The notes under the pieces were generated by a model. The model was given only the letters and a program-made list of their open reading frames with translations. It made no database searches and was not told where the DNA came from. From an uncultured Chitinophaga sp. (lineage in GTDB: Bacteria > Bacteroidota > Bacteroidia > Chitinophagales > Chitinophagaceae), in assembly GCF_937874145.1 (NCBI RefSeq), contig NZ_CALNBI010000508.1, positions 1 to 17,032 on the forward strand: 17,032 bases of DNA, in the 5' to 3' direction. This document shows positions 8,007 through 15,744 of the stretch, in pieces. The stretch's first letter is position 1. The number at the start of each line of letters is the position of its first letter. The position numbers were made by a program, and so were the translations under genes.

Positions 8007-8057
8007 ATCAAATGTTATGTGATTTTGCTGGATTTTTAAGAAACTTTAACATTTGAT
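8007..8057. repeat. 11-bp perfect inverted repeat, 29-bp spacer
   Basis: ATCAAATGTTA (8007-8017) is repeated inverted as TAACATTTGAT (8047-8057). The arm centres are 40 bp apart, close to four helical turns, so both half-sites would face the same side of the DNA. The right arm overlaps the -7 box candidate of the SusC operon, so an operator is possible. The AT-rich composition makes chance matches more likely. Confidence 0.5.
8024..8055 (+). promoter_or_regulatory. Candidate promoter of the SusC/SusD operon
   Basis: TTTG (8024-8027) and AACATTTG (8048-8055) are separated by 20 bp. They match the Bacteroidota -33 TTTG and the -7 TAnnTTTG in 7 of 8 positions. A second 7-of-8 box, TTAATTTG (8060-8067), follows but lacks a well-spaced -33 element. 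Transcription would start near 8060. Confidence 0.35.
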
Positions 8058-8527
8058 GTTTAATTTGTATGCAAAATGCCCTCTATGCTTGACGGGAATA
8101 TTCTGCCGATGTATCTTCATTCCAACTTGTATATCGCGCAGATCATTTTTCGGAAAGAATGGATGATTATCCCTTCATAATTCAAACCACGTTTAAAACA
8201 TGCACATTTTTACACCAGCGGCCAGATTGATCCGCACCTTCGGATAACCCCCTGACCCGGTTTACCGCCGGCCCCTAAATCGAAATGAGGATGTAACAGC
8301 AACGCACGCGCGCCAACCCGCGCCTGCCACTACGGAGATGGAGAAGCCGGAGGGTTTAACCGGTACGCACCAGAGGGTCCACTCGTATCTATCATCAGTA
8401 ACCTAGACGGCATACATTACCCATGACGGCCCAAACGGCCCGTCCAGGCATTGCTTTGCCGTATCCTGCCATTGCTCCGCAACGGCGGGCCTGGGTATTC
8501 TATGCTTAAAAAAACCAATTGCTCCAT

Positions 8528-11503
8528 ATGACATATTTCTACCCATGTACCCGCAAAAAGCAGGCATTCCTGCTCGCGCTGTTGCTGATGGGAACCGGCG
8601 CAGCCGCTCAGAAAAAGGTCTTCAGCAAGTCGGACAGCACCAAGTCCGTCTCCAATGATGCCACCGAGCGGCTCAAGCAACTCCCGGTTTCCAATCTCGA
8701 CTCTGCCGGTTATATCCGGAATACGGAAATGATGCTCCGCCAACTGGGCGCCACTTCCTCCCCGGATCTCGACCAGGCGCGCAAACTGCCCTATATCGGG
8801 ATCAATTCCGTGCTGGCAGGCCGCGCCACCGGCGTGGACGTCCGCATTCCCAGCGCCGAACCCGGCAAGCGCAACGCCATCTTCATCCGCGGCGCCTCCG
8901 GCCTGCTCCTGAAGAACGGCGACATCTTCGCCGCGCAACCCCTGTACGTAGTGGATGGCATGCCGCTCCAGTACGATCACGCGTTTGCCTACGATATCCA
9001 GCGCTTCGATTTCAACCGCATCGGAACAGAAATCGATCCCCTCGCTTTCATCGATGTGAACGACATCCGCAGCATTTCCGTTCTCAAAGACGCAGGCGCC
9101 ACCGCGAAATACGGTCCCGCCGCTTCCGCCGGCGTCATCGAAATCTCCACCCGCGGGCCCCGCACCGGCGAGCTCCGCGTGGAAGTGAACGGCTACGCAG
9201 GCCTCTCCCTCAAACCTACCCTCAAAGTAATCAACGGCCGCTGGGAACGCGACTTCCGGCTGCCGTTCTACGATAAATACGCCACCGCGGAACAATACCG
9301 CAGCTTCCCGGCGTACCTCGCGGATTCCACCAACGCACAATATTATGGTGCGGCCGACTGGGACGAATCCTATTACCGAAACGGGCTCATGACCGGCCTG
9401 CACGCCGGCGTCAGCGGCGGTACCCGCCTGGCCAGCTTCCGGTTCGGCGTAGGGCAATCCACGTTGCAGGGGCAGGACAATACCCTCATGCGCCGATACA
9501 ACGTCAACTTCGGGATCAATATCACCCCGGTGAAACGCCTCGACTGGAGCACCTACCTCAGCGCGGGCATGATCAACCGCAAGCGCAACCAGTCGCTGCG
9601 CGACCGGATGGGCGACCAGGATTACATCCTTAACCTCGACCGTCCGCCTTCCCCCAACAAAACGTTGCTGGATGAATATTATAATTATCTCGAAGAAGGC
9701 GTTGACCGCAACCGCAACACCAATGTGCGCGTGCTCAACAACCTGACGTATACTTTCTCGCCGCACTTCAAATTCAACTCGCGTTTCTCCATCGATTACG
9801 GCCAGAATTTCCGTGACCTGTTCATCCCCAGCACGGTGAACGACGGGAATAACTTCGCCAACAACTTCGACGGCCTGCAAACCCGCATGACGCTGGATAA
9901 TTCGGTGGAGTTCAACCGCTACTTCGGCAAGCACCACCGCCTGGTGGTAACTGCCGGCCAGTACAACCAGTGGGACCGCTGGCGCTACATGTACGGCAAG
10001 GCTTACCGCGGCAAGAGCGATTATATCAAGATCTACCAGCCCAGTTCCCCCGGCGATCCGAACAACGGCTCGCACAACCTGCGCCTCACCGCCAACTTCA
10101 AAGACCGCATCCGCGCAGCGCTGGCCAGTTTCTACGGGAATATCGGGTATGATTATAAGGATAAATACAGCGTAAGCCTGTACCTGCGGCAGGACGGCAG
10201 CTCCAACGTGACTGAAGATAATCGCTGGAAGATGTTCCCCACCGCCACGGCGTCCTGGAACATTTCAAAAGAGAACTTCCTCAGGGAATCCAAAACCCTC
10301 AGCACATTGCGCCTCCGCGGCAGCGCGGGCCGCATGGGCAAGCTCTTCTCGCTCGATTATTATAATGGAGGGCCGGTGTATAACGTGGAGGTAGGATGGG
10401 AGGGAACCCCCAACCTGTCGACCTACAACGCTTACCCCGTCCTCAACGCCGCTTACGAACTGGGCTACGTTGCCCCCGGCATCGGCTGGGCCTATACCGA
10501 CCAGCCGAACGGCGGCCTGGATTTCGGTTTCATGAAAGACCGCATCCGCGCTTCGGTGGACGTGTACGCCCGTACCGACCGCGACATGCTCCTGAAAGTG
10601 CCGGTGACCCAGGAATACGGGTATTCCGGGATGTGGCAGAACGGGATGGATATCCGCAATTCCGGCGTGGAACTGACGCTGGAGGCGACCATTCTTCAGC
10701 AGAAAGATCTCGCATGGTCTTCCGCGCTGAACGCATCCTTCAACCGCAGCCAGCTGCTGGCCCTTCCGGGCGGGCAGCAATCCGTGGTGCTCGGCAACCG
10801 CCGCTTCGAGGTGGGCAAGCCCGTTGACCGGTTCTGGCTGCTGCAAAACGAAGGCATCTATGCTACGGACGCGGATGTTCCTTCGGGCATGACTTACCAG
10901 GGTATCGCCATGAAAGGCGGCGATCCGCATTGGGTAGACCAGAACGGGGATAACGTTATCGATGATAACGACCGGATCATGGAGGGCTCGCACAACCCGA
11001 AAGTACAGGGCGGATGGGCCAACACGGTCCGTTACCGCAACCTGGAGCTGAACTTCCTGCTCAGCTATGCTTTCGGCCGGAAGCTGATCAACGAAAGCCT
11101 CGCCGCGCGTTTCGATTTCGCGAACCGCGAAGGCGCGGATGATATTGGGGCCGTGAAGGAGGTATTCTATTGGGCGGAGCCGGAAGGCGACCTCGACCGC
11201 GTTCCCCGTTACAATCCCTGGAGCGCCGTGAGCCCTTACCAGGTGAACCAGACGCTCTTCCTGGAAGACGCTTCTTACGTGCGCCTGCGCTCGGTGACCT
11301 TTACCTATAATTTCCGCAGCGCCTGGCTGAAGGAACGCGGCATGCAGATGCTGCGCCTTTACGTAACCGGCAACAACCTGCTGACCTGGACGCGCTACCG
11401 CGGTGGCGACCCCGAGGCATTCAGCTACTTCGGGTACGACCAGGGCGGATACAACTGGGCACAGCCTAAGAGTTTCACGATGGGCTTCAACTTACAGTTC
11501 TAA
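8528..11503 (+). CDS. SusC-like TonB-dependent outer-membrane transporter, short form lacking the N-terminal domain
   Basis: This 991-residue protein has a signal peptide (RKKQAFLLALLLMGTGAAA, probable cleavage before Gln28), then a low-complexity linker. The plug domain (about residues 85-210) contains IFIRG (118-122), YVVDGMPL (140-147), SVLKDAGATAKYG and GVIEISTRG (202-210). The remainder is the beta-barrel, ending in the expected aromatic FNLQF. Typical SusC proteins carry a carboxypeptidase-regulatory-like domain of about 80 residues before the plug, plus a VVVGY-type TonB-box segment; neither is seen here. ATG 8528 is preferred over the in-frame TTG at 8519. The role is active import of a polymer or oligomer with SusD; the substrate is unknown. 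The stop overlaps the SusD start (TAATG). Confidence 0.93.
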   Translation: MTYFYPCTRKKQAFLLALLLMGTGAAAQKKVFSKSDSTKSVSNDATERLKQLPVSNLDSAGYIRNTEMMLRQLGATSSPDLDQARKLPYIGINSVLAGRATGVDVRIPSAEPGKRNAIFIRGASGLLLKNGDIFAAQPLYVVDGMPLQYDHAFAYDIQRFDFNRIGTEIDPLAFIDVNDIRSISVLKDAGATAKYGPAASAGVIEISTRGPRTGELRVEVNGYAGLSLKPTLKVINGRWERDFRLPFYDKYATAEQYRSFPAYLADSTNAQYYGAADWDESYYRNGLMTGLHAGVSGGTRLASFRFGVGQSTLQGQDNTLMRRYNVNFGINITPVKRLDWSTYLSAGMINRKRNQSLRDRMGDQDYILNLDRPPSPNKTLLDEYYNYLEEGVDRNRNTNVRVLNNLTYTFSPHFKFNSRFSIDYGQNFRDLFIPSTVNDGNNFANNFDGLQTRMTLDNSVEFNRYFGKHHRLVVTAGQYNQWDRWRYMYGKAYRGKSDYIKIYQPSSPGDPNNGSHNLRLTANFKDRIRAALASFYGNIGYDYKDKYSVSLYLRQDGSSNVTEDNRWKMFPTATASWNISKENFLRESKTLSTLRLRGSAGRMGKLFSLDYYNGGPVYNVEVGWEGTPNLSTYNAYPVLNAAYELGYVAPGIGWAYTDQPNGGLDFGFMKDRIRASVDVYARTDRDMLLKVPVTQEYGYSGMWQNGMDIRNSGVELTLEATILQQKDLAWSSALNASFNRSQLLALPGGQQSVVLGNRRFEVGKPVDRFWLLQNEGIYATDADVPSGMTYQGIAMKGGDPHWVDQNGDNVIDDNDRIMEGSHNPKVQGGWANTVRYRNLELNFLLSYAFGRKLINESLAARFDFANREGADDIGAVKEVFYWAEPEGDLDRVPRYNPWSAVSPYQVNQTLFLEDASYVRLRSVTFTYNFRSAWLKERGMQMLRLYVTGNNLLTWTRYRGGDPEAFSYFGYDQGGYNWAQPKSFTMGFNLQF

Positions 11504-13005
11504 TGCAAAAAAGCAATCTCATGCGAAAAATATGGATAGGCGGCCTCGTTGTATTGATGGCCGCCGGCTGGTCGTCCTGCAAAAATATGCTGGACATCGA
11601 AAGCACCCGCGCCGTAACGGAAGAGAATATGTGGGCGACGAAGAACGACGCGTGGGCAGGCAGCTTCGCCTGTTACGGACTGCTCCGCGCCGCCATGTGC
11701 AACGAAAACGCATACTGGGCGCACGGTGAGCTGCGGGCCGGGCAATTCACCATCACCAAGCGCGGCGACCTCCAGGCCGTGCGCAACAACCGGCTCACCT
11801 CGAACTATGTGACGATGGATACCTGGCGCGACTGGCGCAAGTTCTACGCCACCATCGCCCAATGTAACCTGGCCATCGCCAAGCTGCCCGGCATCCCCGC
11901 GCTGGACGAGCGTTATTCCAGGACCGAAATGGAGCTGGACCTCGCGCAGGTGCGTTACATCCGTGCATTTACCTACTTCTACATGGTGCGCGTATGGGGC
12001 GATGTGCCCCTGATCACCGAAGTAGGGCAGGGCGATTTCGCCACCCTTCCGCGGACACCCCAGAACGAAGTGCTGGAATTTGCGTTCAACGAAGCCACCA
12101 ACGCCATCGCGAAGCTGCCCTGGCAGTTCGACGGCACCCACCCGGAACAGACCGGTAACTACCGTGGCCAGGGTATCAGCCACTGGCGCAGCATCCTGGC
12201 TACCAAAGGCGCGGGACTGACGCTGCAGGCGCACATCCGGGTATGGCAGAAAGACTACCAGGGCGCGCTGGATATCATCCAGGTGATCCGCGACAACGGG
12301 AGCAAGACTGGTTACAACATAGTAAGCGTTACCGACCTTGTCAGCAACAGCGGAACATTCCGCGGCCGCAGGAACGAGAACATCTTCCAGCTGGATATGA
12401 ACTTCGACCACGCGGAAATTTCAACGACGGGGCAAATTGAAAACTGGACGCTTCGCGCGCCGGATGTGTCCAAGAAGGAAGCGGAAATGTACGTGACCAA
12501 AGACAGCATCCTGAACATCTTCCCCCTGGCTTCGGACCTGCGCCTTACGACCTTCTTCACCGACATGGGTTCCATGCAGCCGATGTTCTACAAGATCAAG
12601 ATGCTGAACGACGCGGTGAAGAACCCTACGCTGCGGTTCTTCAATTCCGCCATCGTGGTATTCCGTTACGAGGAATTGTTGCTGCTCCAGGCCGAGTGCC
12701 AGTTGCGGACAGGCAACTTCTCCGGGGCGCTGACCCTGCTGAACGACCGCCGGGGCAACCGCAACCTCACGCCGGTACTCAATACCGTCTCGGAAGAGCA
12801 GCTGCTGGATGAAATCTTCCGGGAGCGCCGCCGCGAGCTCATCGGCGAAGGCTGGCTCTGGTACGACCTGGTGACTTTCGGCAAAGTGCCTGAATTCACC
12901 GGTCTTTCGCAGGCGGATGTTGACAACGGCGCCATCTACTGGCCTGTTTCCCGCGCAGCGCTCAGCCTCAATCCCAAACTGATCCAAACCAATTACTGGA
13001 AGTAA
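11503..13005 (+). CDS. SusD/RagB-family outer-membrane lipoprotein
   Basis: This is a 500-residue surface lipoprotein that acts as the substrate-capturing lid of the SusC barrel. A basic N terminus and hydrophobic stretch lead to the lipobox WSSC with Cys26. The SusD core shows NLAIAKLPG, then the classic helix pair VRYIRAFTYFYMVRVWGDVPL (about residues 150-172) and, near the C terminus, EIFRERRRELIGEGWLWYDLV (about 437-457). Length is normal for the family. ATG 11503 overlaps the SusC stop codon by one base (TAATG), arguing for translational coupling; a second ATG at 11521 (MRKIWIGG) would give a more usual signal peptide and cannot be excluded. The next gene begins 11 bp after the stop. Confidence 0.95.
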   Translation: MQKSNLMRKIWIGGLVVLMAAGWSSCKNMLDIESTRAVTEENMWATKNDAWAGSFACYGLLRAAMCNENAYWAHGELRAGQFTITKRGDLQAVRNNRLTSNYVTMDTWRDWRKFYATIAQCNLAIAKLPGIPALDERYSRTEMELDLAQVRYIRAFTYFYMVRVWGDVPLITEVGQGDFATLPRTPQNEVLEFAFNEATNAIAKLPWQFDGTHPEQTGNYRGQGISHWRSILATKGAGLTLQAHIRVWQKDYQGALDIIQVIRDNGSKTGYNIVSVTDLVSNSGTFRGRRNENIFQLDMNFDHAEISTTGQIENWTLRAPDVSKKEAEMYVTKDSILNIFPLASDLRLTTFFTDMGSMQPMFYKIKMLNDAVKNPTLRFFNSAIVVFRYEELLLLQAECQLRTGNFSGALTLLNDRRGNRNLTPVLNTVSEEQLLDEIFRERRRELIGEGWLWYDLVTFGKVPEFTGLSQADVDNGAIYWPVSRAALSLNPKLIQTNYWK

Positions 13006-13016
13006 AAACCGGACAA

Positions 13017-14639
13017 ATGAAAAAGTTTTCCTTCAGTATCCCGCTTCTCGCCGCCACTTTGCTGGCCGCCACTTTTTCCTGCGAGAAAAAGAATGTCGAA
13101 TACCGCGACATGCAGCCGACGCGGGAAGTGAACATGTCGACTTACGACTTCATCAAAAGCGCCAACAAAGGCGGCTTGTACGATACACTTATCTATCTGC
13201 TCGATAAAACCGGTTTGGCCGAGAAGCTGAAATCCGGCAACGTAACCTTCTTCGTTCCGCAGGATTTTTCCATCAAAGCGGCGATGTACGACGTCAATTT
13301 CACCCGCGAGAAACGCGGCGATCCCGGCAACTGGACGGTGGACAGCATCCGTCTGGGTATTTGGGATACCCTGCTTTCCCGCTACATGCTCGAAGGCAGT
13401 TACGACCTGGATACTTTGCGTTATGCGGATGGTATGAACCTGGTAACGCCTTACGGGTATGAAATGAACGGTAAGGCGATCATCACCACGGCTTCGGGCA
13501 TCGAAAGCGGCGGGTCTACGGTGATCCAGTTTTCGGACAAGAACGAAAGCCGCATCATGAAGAACTGGGTGATGGCGACCACGGAAGCCGCCAACCTGAA
13601 AACCCTTTCGGGGATCGCGCATATGCTGGAGCCGAAGCACATCTTCGGGTTCTCTTCCTTCTCCCGCATGTCGTACCCGCCCGTTCGCCGGCCTTATTTC
13701 GCCAATCCGCTGCCCATTCCGGGGCATATCGAGCTGGGTTACTATGACCACGGCGGCGAAGGGCTCGCTTATCACGACAATGAAATCGCTGCGAGAGGAA
13801 CTTCTTCTTTCCGGAAAGACGAGGGGGTGGACCTGGACAATTGCAGCGAAGGTTTGTATAATACCGGTTACACCAACATCGGCGAGTGGCTGCGGTTTAC
13901 CGTGCAGGTGAACCATACCGGCCGCTACCGCCTGTATTGCAAGGTGGCATCTCCCAACGACCACGGGCGCCTGCGCATCGAGGTAGACGACGTGAATGTT
14001 TCCGGCAGCATGGTGGTGCCGAAATCCGGCGGATACCAGAACTGGAGGACGCTGATGGTGGATAATATCCAGCTGACGGAAGGCATCAGCACGCTGTACC
14101 ACTACCTGGAAACAGGCGGTTACAACGCCGGCAGGTTTGCGTTCATTCCTATGGACAGAGTGCCCTACAACATCCAGCCCCACAGCATCCCGGGTGAGAT
14201 CTTCGCCACGGAATTCGATTTCGGGCTGCCCAATGAATCCTATTTCGATTCCGACGAAGGCAACAAAGCCAACGGCAGAGCGGAGCACCGCGTGTTTGAA
14301 GGGCCCGACTGTGAAAAAGTGAATGAAAGGCCCGGCACTTTCGCTATCAGCCACGGCGTGAAGGGCGAATGGCTTACCTATTCCGTGGATGTGAAACAGG
14401 ACGGCGATTACCGCATCGTATTCCGCACCAGCGGCACCGGCGCTGCCGGCAAACTGCGCCTGGAAGTGGATGGCGTGGATATTACCGGAACGGTTGCTGT
14501 GCCCGTTACGGGCGCGTACGGCACTTATAAAGACTTTGACGGTCCTATCGTACACCTTACCGCAGGCCGCCACATCCTGAAATATGTGAATGGCGATGCC
14601 GGTTTCAACCTGTATCAAATCAAATTCATCGCCCAATAA
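13017..14639 (+). CDS. FAS1 (fasciclin) - CBM6 - CBM6 surface lipoprotein
   Basis: This 540-residue lipoprotein has a signal peptide ending at Cys22 (ATFSC, a relaxed lipobox). A fasciclin domain covers about residues 40-212: TYDFIKSANKGG, then VTFFVPQDF at 76-84 and LSGIAHMLEPKHIFGF near the end. Two CBM6-like beta-sandwich modules follow, about 236-380 (AYHDNE, GYTNIGEWLRFTVQV, GRYRLYCKVASP, GRLRIEVDDV) and about 391-540 (GVKGEWLTYSVDV, KLRLEVDGVDITG, HILKYVNGDAGFNLYQIKF). CBM6 modules bind glycans such as xylan or beta-glucan, so this protein occupies the surface glycan-binding role that SusE/SusF-type lipoproteins fill elsewhere. The ligand cannot be told. It sits 11 bp after susD-like and 11 bp before the next lipoprotein gene, clearly within the operon. 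Confidence 0.88.
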   Translation: MKKFSFSIPLLAATLLAATFSCEKKNVEYRDMQPTREVNMSTYDFIKSANKGGLYDTLIYLLDKTGLAEKLKSGNVTFFVPQDFSIKAAMYDVNFTREKRGDPGNWTVDSIRLGIWDTLLSRYMLEGSYDLDTLRYADGMNLVTPYGYEMNGKAIITTASGIESGGSTVIQFSDKNESRIMKNWVMATTEAANLKTLSGIAHMLEPKHIFGFSSFSRMSYPPVRRPYFANPLPIPGHIELGYYDHGGEGLAYHDNEIAARGTSSFRKDEGVDLDNCSEGLYNTGYTNIGEWLRFTVQVNHTGRYRLYCKVASPNDHGRLRIEVDDVNVSGSMVVPKSGGYQNWRTLMVDNIQLTEGISTLYHYLETGGYNAGRFAFIPMDRVPYNIQPHSIPGEIFATEFDFGLPNESYFDSDEGNKANGRAEHRVFEGPDCEKVNERPGTFAISHGVKGEWLTYSVDVKQDGDYRIVFRTSGTGAAGKLRLEVDGVDITGTVAVPVTGAYGTYKDFDGPIVHLTAGRHILKYVNGDAGFNLYQIKFIAQ

Positions 14640-14650
14640 AAACAGTCCGC

Positions 14651-15712
14651 ATGCAAAAGAAAACAACACGAGAACTGAGGCGCATATTCTTTGCCGCACC
14701 GCTGCTGGCCCTGCTGGCGGGTGTTACCGGCTGTTACAAGAATTTGATTCCCGACGAAAAGGATCACCTCAGCAATAACATGAACTACACGACTGAAACA
14801 TTCGTCGCCACCCTTGGCGAGAACAATGCTTTCATCAACGTGTTCAACGCCGACTATTCCACCCAGCCGCTCACTTTCACGATCGAGAACGTGCGCAGCG
14901 GCGATAAGTCGCCCGCGCCCCAGCTCCGCGCCCTGGTAGACACGCGGCAATGGAAGACCTGGTACAGCGGCAACGAGAAATCCATCCAGGAGATCTATGA
15001 CAAAACCTTCACCACCAAGCGCCCCATTCTCGACATCCGGGAGAATTCCGGGGAGATCATCTTCTGGAACGTGGATTCGCTGACGGTGCCTTACGGCGTG
15101 TATTACTTCGATGTCCGGGTGAAGAACAACGGCGGGGAGCGCCTGTTCTCCAACCTGATGCTAGACCTGCGCCGCCCGCACCCTTTTGAGCCTTACACCC
15201 ACGACGATATCACCGGCATCCAGAAACCGCTGACCAGCGGTGGCGTGGTGAAAGCACATGATACGAGGAACGTCCGCGACTACATGCAGCGCGTACTGCC
15301 CAAAGACAGCGTGGACGTGTTTTTCGTGAAAACCGGCGACGCCGCCAATACGGTTTCTTTCCGGTTCTTTAACCGCGATTCTTCCGTCATTCCCCTGACC
15401 GTGTTCGATGTGCAGCGCTGGGACAGCATGTACTATTACAGCCCCATGGCCAACACCCAGGTGGAATTCGGTTTTAACCGCCGGTTCGACCAGGACAGCA
15501 CCATCGTTACCTACGACATCCCGAACCCTTTCCCGGTGCTGACGGATGTTTCAGGCGGGCTGGACATGGCTACGGTTTATTTCGATTTCAAGCGCGTGAA
15601 CTTCGGCCGGCAGGAGCTGGGCTTTGTAGCCCTGAAGTTTGCCATCCTCGAGCCCGGGGAATGGACCATTGCCGTCAAATTCCGGCAGACGCCCAAATTC
15701 GAAGACGACTGA
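14651..15712 (+). CDS. Surface lipoprotein, probably DUF5007 family
   Basis: This is a 353-residue lipoprotein: a basic N terminus (TRELRR), a hydrophobic stretch and a good lipobox VTGC with Cys28. The mature part is rich in beta-strand patterns. An N-terminal immunoglobulin-like or BACON-like arrangement is suggested by TQPLTFTIENV and LTVPYGVYYFDVRVKNNGG (about residues 55-170), and the second half ends in LGFVALKFAILEPGEWTIAVKF. From memory the sequence resembles DUF5007 proteins found beside SusCD/fasciclin genes in Bacteroidota; this family name is a recollection, not a search result. No catalytic motif is evident. Its place, between the FAS1-CBM6 lipoprotein and the second SusC, suggests an accessory surface-binding or complex-stabilising role. 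Confidence 0.8.
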   Translation: MQKKTTRELRRIFFAAPLLALLAGVTGCYKNLIPDEKDHLSNNMNYTTETFVATLGENNAFINVFNADYSTQPLTFTIENVRSGDKSPAPQLRALVDTRQWKTWYSGNEKSIQEIYDKTFTTKRPILDIRENSGEIIFWNVDSLTVPYGVYYFDVRVKNNGGERLFSNLMLDLRRPHPFEPYTHDDITGIQKPLTSGGVVKAHDTRNVRDYMQRVLPKDSVDVFFVKTGDAANTVSFRFFNRDSSVIPLTVFDVQRWDSMYYYSPMANTQVEFGFNRRFDQDSTIVTYDIPNPFPVLTDVSGGLDMATVYFDFKRVNFGRQELGFVALKFAILEPGEWTIAVKFRQTPKFEDD

Positions 15713-15744
15713 TTTCGTAAACACCAAGTAAAAAAGAAACTGAT

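Larger units (their letters stand above)
7589..8527. other. Long divergent intergenic region / SusC operon leader
   Basis: About 940 bp lie between the leftward DGPF gene and the rightward SusC operon, with no credible protein gene. The left part (about 7640-8215) is AT-rich; the right part (about 8215-8515) is clearly GC-rich. Visible elements are: an 11-bp inverted repeat (8007-8017 / 8047-8057) overlapping a promoter candidate (8024-8055); short perfect hairpins at 8230-8245 and 8308-8323; a bulged 7-bp hairpin at 8425-8444; three ATTGCT copies (8450, 8471, 8518); and a micro-ORF at 8502-8531. If the promoter is right, the operon has a leader of about 465 nt. I found no tRNA, known riboswitch or mobile-element end. 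Confidence 0.6.

Noticed and set aside
8519..8527. TTG at 8519 as the start of the first SusC
   Set aside because: The ATG at 8528 is in frame nine bases later and gives a complete signal peptide.
8417..10075. A 552-codon minus-strand frame opposite the first SusC gene
   Set aside because: Antisense shadow; the SusC frame has signal peptide, plug and barrel motifs, and the antisense product has none.
12993..14699. A 568-codon minus-strand frame opposite the FAS1-CBM6 gene
   Set aside because: Antisense shadow of a gene with clear domains; it also runs across both neighbouring gene junctions.
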